DNA of 36,524 nucleotides. Origin: Lyngbya aestuarii BL J. GTDB lineage: Bacteria > Cyanobacteriota > Cyanobacteriia > Cyanobacteriales > Microcoleaceae. The notes below the pieces were generated by a model. It saw only the letters and a list, made by a program, of their open reading frames with translations, ran no database searches and was not told where the DNA came from. The translations under genes were made by a program, and so were the position numbers. Below are positions 25,360 to 34,330 of this stretch, one piece after another; position 1 is the first letter of the stretch, and each line of letters starts with the position of its first letter. The DNA lies in NCBI RefSeq assembly GCF_000478195.2, contig NZ_AUZM01000062.1, positions 1 through 36,524 on the forward strand, in the 5' to 3' direction.

Positions 25360-26109
25360 TCACGAATTGTTATGATCCGATGAAGTCGGTTCAACCGAAA
25401 TGACAATCACAGTAATATTATCTCGTCCTTCAAGTTGTTTGGCTTCTTTGACTAAAACATTGGCAATCTGTTCACAGCTTTGAGCCAATTTCAGTTGGGT
25501 TGTAATCACATCATCATCGAGTTCTTCTGTGAGTCCGTCACTACACAACAGTAAGCGATCGCCGACTTCAACCTCAATAGGTTCGATCTCAACAAATGAT
25601 AAATCTTCTCGTCCCAAACACTGAGATAAGACATGACGCCAAGGATGAATCCTCGCTTCATCGTTCGTCAGCACTTGACGCTTGACCGCTTGGGCGACCC
25701 AAGTTTGATCTTCTGTAATCTGTTTAAGTTCTTGTTGATGCAGTTGATAGACCCGAGAATCACCAACATTAGCACACCAAGTCTGACCTGCCTCTCGAAA
25801 CAAAGCCACAACTGCGGTTGTTCCCATATCTGATCGATCAGGATGAGCGTGCTGATCGCGCACAATTTCCTCATTTGCTGCCAGAAAAGCTTCTTTGAGC
25901 AAAGCACCAACATCCCGATTATCCCAATGAGTATTGAGATAGTCTCTAATGGTTTGAGCGGCGATCTGACTCGCTTCCTGTCCTCCGGCGTGTCCTCCCA
26001 TGCCATCAGCCACGATAAAGAACCGTCCTTGAGGATCGATATAAAAGGCATCCTGGTTAACGGCACGAACATTTCCTGTATCCGTCAGACCCGCAAAATC
26101 GAGTTTCAT
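25360..26109 (-). CDS. PP2C-family Ser/Thr protein phosphatase (PphA/Stp type)
   Basis: A 249-aa cytoplasmic Mn2+/Mg2+-dependent phosphatase. All PPM motifs appear in order: [11 protein letters not shown] (about 12-22), [13 protein letters not shown] (about 31-43, metal Asp), [10 protein letters not shown] (about 95-104), [10 protein letters not shown] (about 114-123), [14 protein letters not shown] (about 189-202, metal Asp) and [10 protein letters not shown] (about 227-236). Length and lack of extra domains match cyanobacterial PphA and Stp1 of the PrpC group. It could oppose the Hanks kinase at 6705, but they are 18 kb apart. It is the first gene of the unit with anmK. Two hairpins lie upstream (26168-26226). 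Confidence 0.93.
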   Translation of the reverse strand: MKLDFAGLTDTGNVRAVNQDAFYIDPQGRFFIVADGMGGHAGGQEASQIAAQTIRDYLNTHWDNRDVGALLKEAFLAANEEIVRDQHAHPDRSDMGTTAVVALFREAGQTWCANVGDSRVYQLHQQELKQITEDQTWVAQAVKRQVLTNDEARIHPWRHVLSQCLGREDLSFVEIEPIEVEVGDRLLLCSDGLTEELDDDVITTQLKLAQSCEQIANVLVKEAKQLEGRDNITVIVISVEPTSSDHNNS

Positions 26110-26167
26110 AAACGAATAGTTTAACTGCTTCAGCTAGCTCCCTAGAAGTATTAATCTTAACCTAAAT

Positions 26168-26226
26168 TTAGGAGAATACAGATGCAGACTCCTAACTCAA
26201 TCACCCCTTAGCGGTTAGGCAACCGC
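26168..26226. promoter_or_regulatory. Two adjacent hairpins upstream of the PP2C-anmK unit
   Basis: TTAGGAG (26168-26174) / CTCCTAA (26189-26195) is a perfect 7-bp stem with a 14-base loop. GCGGTT (26211-26216) / AACCGC (26221-26226) is a perfect 6-bp stem with a 4-base loop. They lie 60-117 bases before the PP2C start and 143 or more after the ABC1 stop. No T-run follows on either strand, so a role in the PP2C leader is likelier than termination. Confidence 0.45.
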
Positions 26227-26368
26227 AAGAAAACACTTTGCTTTTATCCCAGACTCGGCATCAATTTTGTCTATTATGATACCACTTGCCACCCAGATTT
26301 TGAGTTCAAGGTTAAGCTCTGCAAGAGTCAACTGTACTTAGGGTTTACAGGTTCTCTGTTTGCCGTTT

Positions 26369-28147
26369 TTACATCATTCGGTCAAAGCGATCAATCCGTC
26401 TTAACAGGCGGAAGAAGGCAATACCCATCACAAAGGCCAGGAAAACCACAACTCCAGCCAACCAAACCTTATCGCTAATGAATAACAGCGTTGCCGAGAT
26501 GGTAAATGCACCCATGAGCAGCGCATAATTGGTGCCCATCTGAACATTGCTCACCCGGCGCAAAATGCGATCGGTTTCTGTGGCTCGTACTCGCATCCGT
26601 AGATCCCCTTGATCGAGTCGATCAAGTGTATCTTCAATGCGTCGAGGTAAACCTAAAGCCGTTGAACTGACTTGAGCCGCTTGACGTCCAAACTCATTAA
26701 AAAGACTATTGGTTGTCTCGGAAAGATTTGTTTCTGACATAAGTTGCATCGCAAACGGTTGTGCGACCTCCATAAAATTAAACTCTGGATCTAAGCCTTT
26801 ACCCACCCCTTCGAGTGTCGAGAAAGCTCGCATCACAAAGGTAAACGTCGCCGGAAACCGAAAGGGTTGATCATAAGCGATCTCGTAGAGATCATCACTG
26901 ATCGCCGCCACAGACTGTTCTTCAAAGGGCTTATCCATGAAGTGATCCAGCATATACTGAATGGAACGCCGCACGGCACCCATATCGCCTGTTGGCGTTA
27001 AAGCTCCGAGATCCACCAAAGACTTAACGACCCGATCTGCATCTTTTTGAGCAATACCAAACAAGGTCTGCATCAGCTTTTCTCGCAGATTTGAGGTAAT
27101 TTGTCCCATCATCCCGAAGTCATAAAAAATTAGCTTTCCTTCTGGACTGACGGCAATATTACCCGGATGAGGATCAGCATGAAAAAATCCATCGTTGAGA
27201 AGCTGGAGTAAATAGGCTTCAGCTCCCATATTCGCTAACTTGCGGCGATCCAATCCCGAGGCTTCTAGTGCTTCATAATTGCTGATTTTAATTCCAGGAA
27301 CATATTCTAAAGTCAATACACGGGGGGATGAATATTGCCAATGAACTCGCGGCACCCGCACCCAATCACAGGAGCGAAAATTGCGCCGAAAGGTATCAGC
27401 ATTGCGACCTTCATTGAGATAATCAATTTCGAGCCACAAAATGCGACAACATTCATCATAAATACCTAACCAATCTCGACCTCTACCCCATGTCGGATGA
27501 TTTTGGAAGTAGCGAGCAATGCCTTTTAGAATCGCTAAATCTATCTCAAACAGCTTTTTGAGTCCGGGTCGTTGGACTTTGACCACAATCTCAGTACCCG
27601 AACGCAGTTGCGCCTTGTGAACTTGACCCAAACTTGCGGCTGCTAGGGGAATCGGGTCAAAATTGCGAAAAAGCTGGTCAACGGTTTTCCCAAAATCCTG
27701 TTCAATGATTTCCTGAGATTGTTCATAGCTGAACGCAGGTACTCTATCCTGTAGCTTTGAGAGTTCTTCAACGTATTCGACGGGAAATAAATCCGCCCGA
27801 GTTGAAAAGAGCTGTCCAAGCTTAATAAAGGTTGGCCCCAACTCTAAGAAAGTTTCTCGAACCCAGCTTGCTTGAGCGCGGCGTCGATTATCCTTCTTTT
27901 CTTTGGTGTAGCCTCCCCAATAGCTCCATTGCTGCTTATCGAGCCACAACCAAGTTAACCAAGTCAGGACAAAAGTCCAGATGTCAACAAAACGCCGCTG
28001 ACGAGAGTAGTTTTTGCGATTCCAACGATAGGCTTTACCTCCACGTAACTTCCGATTCGTCGCTCCGACGGAAGAAGCAGCAACACGCTCGGCGTGCCGC
28101 TTGGGGTAAGTCGAGTTATCAATAGGGACAGACACTCGAGTTTCCAA
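26369..28147 (-). CDS. ABC1/UbiB-family atypical kinase
   Basis: A 592-aa member of the AarF/ABC1K/UbiB family, atypical kinase-like ATPases linked to quinone and prenyl-lipid metabolism; in cyanobacteria they act at thylakoid membranes. A basic N-terminal extension (1-90) precedes the core. KLGQ (109-112) and the Ala-rich loop AAASLGQ (169-175) are the family's ATP-binding features, with Lys190 in IVVKVQRPG as the nucleotide lysine. HADPHPGN (about 300) and YDFGMMG (about 318) form the catalytic end. Two C-terminal hydrophobic helices (about 540-580) anchor it. The start is uncertain: TTG 28147 or GTG 28135, both with weak GGAAA sites. It is 63 bases after the coiled-coil gene on the same strand. 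Confidence 0.92.
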   Translation of the reverse strand: METRVSVPIDNSTYPKRHAERVAASSVGATNRKLRGGKAYRWNRKNYSRQRRFVDIWTFVLTWLTWLWLDKQQWSYWGGYTKEKKDNRRRAQASWVRETFLELGPTFIKLGQLFSTRADLFPVEYVEELSKLQDRVPAFSYEQSQEIIEQDFGKTVDQLFRNFDPIPLAAASLGQVHKAQLRSGTEIVVKVQRPGLKKLFEIDLAILKGIARYFQNHPTWGRGRDWLGIYDECCRILWLEIDYLNEGRNADTFRRNFRSCDWVRVPRVHWQYSSPRVLTLEYVPGIKISNYEALEASGLDRRKLANMGAEAYLLQLLNDGFFHADPHPGNIAVSPEGKLIFYDFGMMGQITSNLREKLMQTLFGIAQKDADRVVKSLVDLGALTPTGDMGAVRRSIQYMLDHFMDKPFEEQSVAAISDDLYEIAYDQPFRFPATFTFVMRAFSTLEGVGKGLDPEFNFMEVAQPFAMQLMSETNLSETTNSLFNEFGRQAAQVSSTALGLPRRIEDTLDRLDQGDLRMRVRATETDRILRRVSNVQMGTNYALLMGAFTISATLLFISDKVWLAGVVVFLAFVMGIAFFRLLRRIDRFDRMM

Positions 28148-28210
28148 GTTTTGTTTCCGGTAATTTTCGTGTTTTATAAGTCATATTAATCAGTGCAGTC
28201 TGCTATCGAC

Positions 28211-28543
28211 TTACTGATTGCGATTACGATAACGTTGCAGTTCCGATCGCAGTTCGGCGATTTCTGCTCGCAGTTCGTCGATCGTCGCTTGCAAATCAAT
28301 CGATTGGGAATTGACTCGGCTACTTCCATAGGAAGAAGAAGTTGTTCCCTGATTGGTCATTTGAGCTTCTTGATCGGCTCGTTCTAAGACTTGTTCTGTA
28401 AATTGTCGCAGATTTTCTCGTTGCTCTGCATCAAATTTACCCAATTCACTCAGAGCATTGGTAAAAAGATTTTCTAATTGTTCGTAAAGACCTTCTGCAA
28501 CTGCTCGGCCTACAAAAAATGCGTCAACCGTTGGCTTACTCAT
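28211..28543 (-). CDS. Small conserved coiled-coil protein (DUF6825-like)
   Basis: A 110-aa protein conserved, as I recall, in cyanobacteria and plastids without known function. Residues 1-58 ([19 protein letters not shown]) are helical and amphipathic. A Ser/Gln/Thr-rich linker (61-82) follows, and the end [19 protein letters not shown] (about 88-106) is a heptad-patterned coiled coil, likely for self-association. No signal or membrane helix. It lies directly upstream of the ABC1 kinase on the same strand, 63 bases apart, so they may be co-transcribed and related in function. The assignment to DUF6825 is from memory of the family's N-terminal pattern. Confidence 0.75.
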   Translation of the reverse strand: MSKPTVDAFFVGRAVAEGLYEQLENLFTNALSELGKFDAEQRENLRQFTEQVLERADQEAQMTNQGTTSSSYGSSRVNSQSIDLQATIDELRAEIAELRSELQRYRNRNQ

Positions 28544-28768
28544 AAAAAAGTTTTACTAACTTCCGTAACAAATTATAACGTGCTGACTCCCAGAAAGGGA
28601 GATAATAAACTCAGACTGATCGAGTGAACTTTTGATGAGGATCAAAGTTGACTCAAAAGGAGGCAAGACAAGTCTTCAAACCCGATCACGGATGAATTGA
28701 CTTTGTGGCTCTACTACCAACCTAATCCTTCCCCCCTCGCGCTAGCGATTGCTCATAAAAACTTAATT

Positions 28769-30727
28769 TTATGTTGAACCCCCAGACGTAAATTCTGTTT
28801 CCGACTCTGAGCGAGGAAGTTCTGATTGAGTCTCAAATTTGGGAATTGAGAGAGAATCATTAGGAACCTTATATTCCATCTCTGTTTCTAAGTAAGGGTC
28901 AGGATCGGAACTCGCAGGAACAGACTCCCTTTCCCATGACTGTTCGGAAGATGTCGGGAGATCGTTCGGGAAGTTGGAGTCCGTCTCTACTGAATTATAT
29001 AGCTCAGACGAAGCCGGATAACTCGGAGAATCATATTCATTCGACTCCACCGACGAGGGAGAAGTTGTAGACTCGATCTCACGGCGAGGATATTCCTCTG
29101 AAGAATAACGGGGTGAGTCTAAAGTCGCCGGAGCGGGATAATCATTAGCAGTCGTTCTCACAGGAGTCGGGGTCGAGTAGGAACTCTGGGGATAATTCGG
29201 GGTCGAATATTGCCAGGAGTTGGAGGAATAAGAACTCGGATAGCTCTGATCACGAGAATACTCAGAAGAATAGCCATAAGCATCGGATGAATAGGAATCG
29301 GTTGTTGAGGTCTGCGACTCTGAGTAATAACCGTCAATAGAACTCGGTTGAGATTCGACAACAGTATTGTAGTCTGATTCTACTTCCCAGTCGCTCGCAT
29401 AATCTTCTGTCCACGCTTCCTCTGAGGCCATCTGTCGTGTCGATTCTTTTCCGTTCAATATATCTGAGTCGCGGTAGTCAAAATCTCGTTCACTCTCACC
29501 TGTCATTGAGTCGATGACCAGTTGACTCTTAACAGATGGCTCTTGAAATACTGGCTTTGAGGGGTCATAGTCGGGGAATTGCTGATCAAAAGATTTTTCG
29601 GATTGTAAAACGGTTGTTTGGGAGTGAACTCCACCATAAACTCGCGTTAAATAAAATCCGATACAAGCGGAGAACATGGCGGTGATCACAAATACAAACG
29701 GAACAAACCCCGGAATTGAGGAGAATCTAGACATAGGGGTGAATCGTTCATGGTCGGTCTGCTCCCGTGATGATGTTTCTTGATGATCGTCTGAGGAGTT
29801 AGAACCCGCAGAGGTAGTGACCTGCTCGGATTCATCTTCAGTAACCGCAGATTCAACCTCAGCATAATCTTCTAATTCGGGGAGAAAAGCCAACCATTGC
29901 TCTAGGCTTTGGGGTCGATGTTGCTGTTCTAACTCCAATCCCCATAAAATTACTCGTTCTAAGGTCGGACTCAGATCAGGTCGCAGTTGTCTCAAACTCG
30001 GTTTGGACGGACTCAGCAACGCTTCTGTCACTTGAGACAAACATAATGGCGCTTCTAAAGGGGGTGTACCTGTTAATAAGCAATATAAGATGGCAGCCAA
30101 ACTATAGATGTCGGTGGCTGTTGTTAACTGTTCGTGAGGTAAATATTGTTCTAAAGCTGCATATCCTCCCGATAGGCTACGGCTTCCTAGATAGGGTTGA
30201 GCCATTGCATCTGTTAACCGACTGGCGATTCCAAAATCGGTTAAAATCACCTGATCGGTTTGTTCGGCTCGCACAATGACTTCTGGAGTGAGGTAACAGT
30301 GAATGATTCCTTGTTGATGAATCTCGCTCAAAGCAACCGCAATTTGACGAATAAATCGAACCGCTTGAGTGACAGAGAGTTGCGAACCCAGCCGCAGCAA
30401 GTCGATTAAAGGCTGACCTGAAACATAGTTCATTACCATAAAAGGTAAGCCTCGATCTTCAAACACTGCCAAAACCCTCACTAGGTTTGGATGCTGACAT
30501 TGGCTTAGACGTTGAGCGACAGCCTTGAAATGATACTGAAACTGAGCAAACTCGGTATGATGGCGTAAATTTGGGTTAACCGTTTTAATCGCCACCCTTT
30601 GCTGGCGACGAGTATCAACTGCGCCATAGGTGATTCCATACTCTCCCCGACCCAATACACGCTCAATCTTGTATTGGCCATTGTTCAGGATGGTTTCAGC
30701 TTTTGAACTCATTTGCTTGAATGCCAA
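28769..30727 (-). CDS. Membrane Ser/Thr kinase-fold protein, predicted pseudokinase
   Basis: A 652-aa protein. Residues 19-285 have the Hanks kinase fold: glycine loop GRGEYG (26-31), ATP lysine Lys48 (VAIKTV) and DFG (164-166). The catalytic loop, normally HRDxKPxN, reads HCYLTPEV (143-150): the catalytic Asp is Tyr145, the Lys is Thr147 and the metal-binding Asn is Val150. The helix-C Glu is also absent (about residue 70). It may bind ATP but should not transfer phosphate. One helix spans about 339-362. The remaining 290 residues, outside the cytoplasm if the kinase part is inside, are disordered and packed with Ser, Tyr, Pro and Glu, without cysteines or a domain. Low-complexity repeats (SYSS, YPSSY) may vary in length between strains. 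Confidence 0.88.
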   Translation of the reverse strand: MAFKQMSSKAETILNNGQYKIERVLGRGEYGITYGAVDTRRQQRVAIKTVNPNLRHHTEFAQFQYHFKAVAQRLSQCQHPNLVRVLAVFEDRGLPFMVMNYVSGQPLIDLLRLGSQLSVTQAVRFIRQIAVALSEIHQQGIIHCYLTPEVIVRAEQTDQVILTDFGIASRLTDAMAQPYLGSRSLSGGYAALEQYLPHEQLTTATDIYSLAAILYCLLTGTPPLEAPLCLSQVTEALLSPSKPSLRQLRPDLSPTLERVILWGLELEQQHRPQSLEQWLAFLPELEDYAEVESAVTEDESEQVTTSAGSNSSDDHQETSSREQTDHERFTPMSRFSSIPGFVPFVFVITAMFSACIGFYLTRVYGGVHSQTTVLQSEKSFDQQFPDYDPSKPVFQEPSVKSQLVIDSMTGESERDFDYRDSDILNGKESTRQMASEEAWTEDYASDWEVESDYNTVVESQPSSIDGYYSESQTSTTDSYSSDAYGYSSEYSRDQSYPSSYSSNSWQYSTPNYPQSSYSTPTPVRTTANDYPAPATLDSPRYSSEEYPRREIESTTSPSSVESNEYDSPSYPASSELYNSVETDSNFPNDLPTSSEQSWERESVPASSDPDPYLETEMEYKVPNDSLSIPKFETQSELPRSESETEFTSGGST

Positions 30728-30895
30728 CTTTCCCCCTTATACTACCGTCTCGATTTTGTTTGAGTCATCTGAGTTGTGAGGTCGCCGTACATAGTCTACA
30801 TCGCTATCCAGATTTTTGCTGAAATTTCTATGGGGAGTCGGTTGCGAGAATTCTAGTGCAACCCGGAAGGAAAAAGGAGATGGGGAGTTGGGGAG

Positions 30896-30946
30896 ATTGA
30901 TCATTCATAATTGATCATTCATAATTGATCATTCATAATTCATAAC
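30896..30946. repeat. Three tandem 14-bp repeats plus a partial copy
   Basis: ATTGATCATTCATA occurs three times without mismatch (30896-30909, 30910-30923, 30924-30937), then a shortened copy (ATTCATAA). Each unit contains the palindrome TGATCA. The array is followed at once by ACGGGTGACTGTT, also found at 452-464 near the IS end. It lies between the pseudokinase start and the stop of the next upstream gene. Confidence 0.9.
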
Positions 30947-30955
30947 GGGTGACTG

Positions 30956-31954
30956 TTATTGACTGCCTGTATTTCGCACATTAATTAATTTATTGAGCAG
31001 ATCAAACCAGAAAGATGCTCCCATAGAAATTGCGATCGCCGTAAGTATCCATCCGAGTATGGCTTGAGCAATTACAAAACTAATTTGTGATCCTCGAACT
31101 TCTCTTTCACTTGTACTATTTTCTGGTTTTAAATTAAATTGTTCGTTGATATTCTCCTGATTCCATCCTAGAGGTAAGGATGAAAAATCAATGATTAATT
31201 GTGTTAAATCTTGAGTTAGGTCAGAAGAATCTTGTGAAGGTTCGACCGATTCATCAGCAGACAGAGAAGTTTGAATCTCATAAAATTGATTAACTTCTTG
31301 AGACAATTGATATTGTAAAAAAGGTTCTTTGTATAAGCGACTAGCAATATTAAAAGTATCAGCATTTAAAATCACTGCAAATAGAAAGCCAAATAGTAAT
31401 GTCTTCCATTTAACCTGTCGTTTGTAAACCCCAGAAGTCCTATCCATCGCCTGAGAAAACCAATTCATTATTTCTGCTTCTAAGGCTTTGATATAACTGT
31501 CGTGTTTGTCTTGTTTGAGATGGGCTTGTACAGCTAAAACTTTAAACAGTTTAATTTGATCTCTAGAAAGTATTGCCTTAATTTGAGAGGATTCTATTGC
31601 TTCAATAAACTGTTCTGACTGTAAATCAACAATTCTAGAGTCAACAGAATATTTTTCCAGAAGACTATCTATTAAAGCAAATGCAAAAATATTTTTAGGA
31701 ATATAAGACGGCCCAACAAAGTTTTTCCCTTGTTCGCTTTTATAATCTTTCAAAGACTTAATCAAAGGATGATCATATAAAGACTCCGCCATCTTTTCAC
31801 CCACAATAGAATGAATCGAACTATATAAACTTTTAGCTCGACTATCCCAAAATAAAGTTGACAAAAGTTCTTGTAGATCAGAAACCAATAAACTTAACAG
31901 CAAATAAACAAAAAATAAACCCAGAGCAATATTGAGAACAGAAGGTAAACTCAT
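30956..31954 (-). CDS. Membrane protein of unknown function with WFxxxMDRxSGxYKR motif
   Basis: A 332-aa protein. Hydrophobic helices lie at about 6-25, 184-202 and 293-318. The section 26-183 is soluble and mostly helical, and the section 203-290 is polar with an acidic Ser/Gln-rich part. The motif WFSQAMDRTSGVYKRQ (about 165-180) just before the second helix, and the end GASFWFDLLNKLINVR, recur in bacterial membrane proteins of unknown function that I have seen but cannot name. No catalytic motif is evident. ATG 31954 leads straight into the first helix. Its stop (30956) lies inside the 13-mer repeat shared with 452-464. pncB is upstream on the same strand with a hairpin between. Confidence 0.72.
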   Translation of the reverse strand: MSLPSVLNIALGLFFVYLLLSLLVSDLQELLSTLFWDSRAKSLYSSIHSIVGEKMAESLYDHPLIKSLKDYKSEQGKNFVGPSYIPKNIFAFALIDSLLEKYSVDSRIVDLQSEQFIEAIESSQIKAILSRDQIKLFKVLAVQAHLKQDKHDSYIKALEAEIMNWFSQAMDRTSGVYKRQVKWKTLLFGFLFAVILNADTFNIASRLYKEPFLQYQLSQEVNQFYEIQTSLSADESVEPSQDSSDLTQDLTQLIIDFSSLPLGWNQENINEQFNLKPENSTSEREVRGSQISFVIAQAILGWILTAIAISMGASFWFDLLNKLINVRNTGSQ

Positions 31955-31979
31955 ATAATCTTTTCAAAAATTAGAATCG

Positions 31980-32004
31980 GGAGGTATCTGAAAACAGCAC
32001 CTCC
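31980..32004 (-). terminator. Hairpin between pncB and the downstream membrane protein
   Basis: GGAGGT (31980-31985) / ACCTCC (31999-32004), a perfect 6-bp stem with a 13-base loop. On the minus strand a T-run (complement of the A-run near 31966-31970) follows only after about ten bases, so termination of pncB is plausible but not strong. Confidence 0.4.
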
Positions 32005-32046
32005 ACTTTATCATTCAATTTCAATTTTTCAAACCGCCATAAATAC

Positions 32047-33471
32047 TCAAATTTGATCGCGAACCCGTTCAGTCAATTCTGTTAACGCTTCTGAAACATT
32101 CACCTCAAAAGAAATCGGATCATCTAAACGCCGAACTTCAGGAGAAAGACTCGCCACAGAAGCCGCAGTTCGTTTGGCAATTGTCTCCAACGGTTCGGGA
32201 GAAACCATTCGTTCACCCGCTTTAACCATAAGCTGCATTAATTCCACCTGAGAAATAGAGTGACCATTTTCTGACTCTACCTCAAATCTTTCTTCATCGG
32301 CTAAAATCAAACAATCTGCTTGTATTTGACCTTGCTTAAAGGTGCGAATAATTTGCTTTCGTCCCGGATAAGTCACCTTACCACTGGATTTTTTCATAAC
32401 CGGATGATCATCAACTTCCACCAACTTATAAACCCCATTCACAGGAGTTCCACTGACCAGTTTCGTCCCCATTCCATAACCATCAATTTCTGCATTTTCA
32501 GCGTTCAGTCGAGCAATTTCATACTCATCAATATCTCCACTGGCAAAAATAGAAACTCCCGGTAAAAGCGATCGCACCTGTTTAGACAAAGAAGCTAAAT
32601 CTCCCGAATCTAATCGTACTCCTTTTACATCCATTTCACCCTGGTTAATTTTCTCCGCTAACCGACGCGCCGCTTCTACAGTATCATAAGTATCAATTAA
32701 CAGTGTCGAACCCGGAAAATGGCGCTCAAACGCCGCAAACGCTTCATCTTCTCCACCTTCTAAAGCACCCACCGCCATCACTAACGAATGCGCCATTGTT
32801 CCCACGGGTTCGCGTCCCAATTTTAACGCCGCCAACACGTTAGAGGTTGAGTCTAGTCCTGCCGCTAAAGCCGCTCTAACCGCCCAGACTGAGGCTTGAG
32901 GACTAAATGCTCGTCGGGTGCCAAATTCTAATAATTTTGCTTTTGAGCCTGCCACATCCCGCAGACGTGCCGCACGAGTCGCAATTAAGGTCTGATAGTT
33001 GAGGGTGTTGAGGAGAAAGGTTTCCACAATTTGAGCTTGCCACAACGGGGCTTCTACACGCAAGAGGGGTTCATTGGGGAAAATAGCGGTTCCCTCAAGG
33101 ACAGCCCAAACGTTTCCGGTAAATTTGGCATTTTCTAAGAGTGACCAAAAGGCTTGAGGGGCGTTTGCAAAGATTTTTAGCGATCGCAATGCTTCAATTT
33201 GAGTGCTGCTGAAATGAAAATGCTCTAAAAAGTCTAAGGCTTGGGCGAGTCCCATTGCAATTAAATAGCCGTAGTTTTCGGGAAGTTTGCGGGTAAACAG
33301 TTCAAAACTCGCCCATTGTTGATCAACTCCTTCTCCTGCATAACAAGCGGCCATTGTCAACTCGTACAGGTCGGTTAACAGGTTATTGTCCTCGCAGGTG
33401 AGGGTGAGTTGTTGGTCTTCGTTGATCGCCTCTTGCGGAATTGAGGACAAACGTTCGGGCTTGGTTCTCAT
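32047..33471 (-). CDS. pncB: Nicotinate phosphoribosyltransferase
   Basis: A 474-aa cytoplasmic enzyme making nicotinate mononucleotide from nicotinate and PRPP, the salvage route to NAD. Family signatures are LLTDLYELTMAACY (about 32-45), LLEFGTRRAFSPQ, EPVGTMAHSLVMA (with the conserved His), LIDTYDTVEAARR, VRLDSGDLASLS, FASGDIDEYEI and DGYGMGTKLV. The start is ATG 33471, with AAGGAG seven bases upstream; an in-frame codon at 33555 would add 28 residues without support. Length is normal for the bacterial long form. It diverges from the FMN reductase gene across 316 bases. Confidence 0.94.
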   Translation of the reverse strand: MRTKPERLSSIPQEAINEDQQLTLTCEDNNLLTDLYELTMAACYAGEGVDQQWASFELFTRKLPENYGYLIAMGLAQALDFLEHFHFSSTQIEALRSLKIFANAPQAFWSLLENAKFTGNVWAVLEGTAIFPNEPLLRVEAPLWQAQIVETFLLNTLNYQTLIATRAARLRDVAGSKAKLLEFGTRRAFSPQASVWAVRAALAAGLDSTSNVLAALKLGREPVGTMAHSLVMAVGALEGGEDEAFAAFERHFPGSTLLIDTYDTVEAARRLAEKINQGEMDVKGVRLDSGDLASLSKQVRSLLPGVSIFASGDIDEYEIARLNAENAEIDGYGMGTKLVSGTPVNGVYKLVEVDDHPVMKKSSGKVTYPGRKQIIRTFKQGQIQADCLILADEERFEVESENGHSISQVELMQLMVKAGERMVSPEPLETIAKRTAASVASLSPEVRRLDDPISFEVNVSEALTELTERVRDQI

Positions 33472-33787
33472 GGGATGACTCCTTGGCTCTATCTTGAGTA
33501 GATTATAGTAATATTTACCAAATATGTCTAGTTTTTCTCTGAATAAATGAATCAAAATTAACGGTTAAATAGGCTTTTATCAGAAAATCTTCCTAAAAGG
33601 ATATCTAAGGTCTGCTAGATTTATGGTAAGTTTAACTTAAATCTATGTCCACTGAGGGACAGCAAGAGAGGGGGTTTTTCTATGATTAGATAGATGTTAA
33701 TTGTAGAGATAGCGCAACGACAAACTTGTGTTACATTAAGCGTAGTCGGAATGAGTACGACTTATTAATCAAGTTTGGGACAATAGT
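33472..33787. other. Divergent promoter region between pncB and the FMN reductase gene
   Basis: No gene seen. The inverted repeat AGTCG (33744-33748) / CGACT (33758-33762), spacer 9, lies 26-44 bases before the FMN reductase ATG and may be an operator. GGGA at 33777-33780 is the ribosome site. The AT-rich stretch near 33600-33660 probably holds the promoters. Confidence 0.4.
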
Positions 33788-34330
33788 ATGGTAAAAATTG
33801 TCGGAATTGGTGGAAGTCTGCGTTCAGAGTCCTATAGTCAGCAGGCGTTAGAAATAGCAGCGCAACGGGTGGAAGTCTTGGGTGCGGAAGTCGAAATATT
33901 AGATTTGCGCCAGATGCGTCTACCTTTTTGTGATGGGGGAAAAGAATATCCCGACTATCCCGACGTAGAAAAATTACGAGAAACGGTTAAGCAAGCCGAT
34001 GGGTTAATTTTAGCAACACCAGAATATCACGGTAGCGTGAGTGGTGTGATTAAAAATGCCTTAGATTTAATGAGTTTTGACCAGCTTGACGGTAAAGTAG
34101 CGGGTTTAATGAGTGTGTTGGGGGGTCAAGTTAATAGTAATGCTTTAAATGACCTGAGATTAATTATGCGATGGGTTCATGCTTGGGTTATTCCCGAACA
34201 AATTGCCATTGGTCAAGCTTGGGGTGCTTTTAACAAAGAAGGAAAGTTACTCGATGAAAAGTTATCTCAACGGTTTGATGGATTTGCTCAAAGTTTAGTG
34301 GAGAATACCACAAAATTACGGGGAAATTAG
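33788..34330 (+). CDS. NAD(P)H-dependent FMN reductase
   Basis: A 180-aa flavodoxin-fold oxidoreductase using FMN and NAD(P)H; relatives reduce free flavin, quinones, azo dyes or chromate. The phosphate-binding start GIGGSLRSESYSQQAL (about 6-21) and TPEYHGSVSGVIKNALDLM (about 78-96) are the family signatures. It is cytoplasmic and usually dimeric or tetrameric. No domain for sulfonate use is nearby, so SsuE-type function has no context support. A haem peroxidase gene follows after 177 bases on the same strand; the gap holds a stem-loop (34343-34350 with 34361-34368) without a T-run, so the link may be functional rather than a strict operon. Confidence 0.9.
   Translation: MVKIVGIGGSLRSESYSQQALEIAAQRVEVLGAEVEILDLRQMRLPFCDGGKEYPDYPDVEKLRETVKQADGLILATPEYHGSVSGVIKNALDLMSFDQLDGKVAGLMSVLGGQVNSNALNDLRLIMRWVHAWVIPEQIAIGQAWGAFNKEGKLLDEKLSQRFDGFAQSLVENTTKLRGN

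Noticed and set aside
25668-26072. 134-aa frame overlapping the PP2C gene on the same strand
   Set aside because: The PP2C frame carries all family motifs; this one is its out-of-frame shadow.
30896-30946. Possible small CRISPR array
   Set aside because: Units are 14 bp and directly adjacent, with no spacers and no cas genes.
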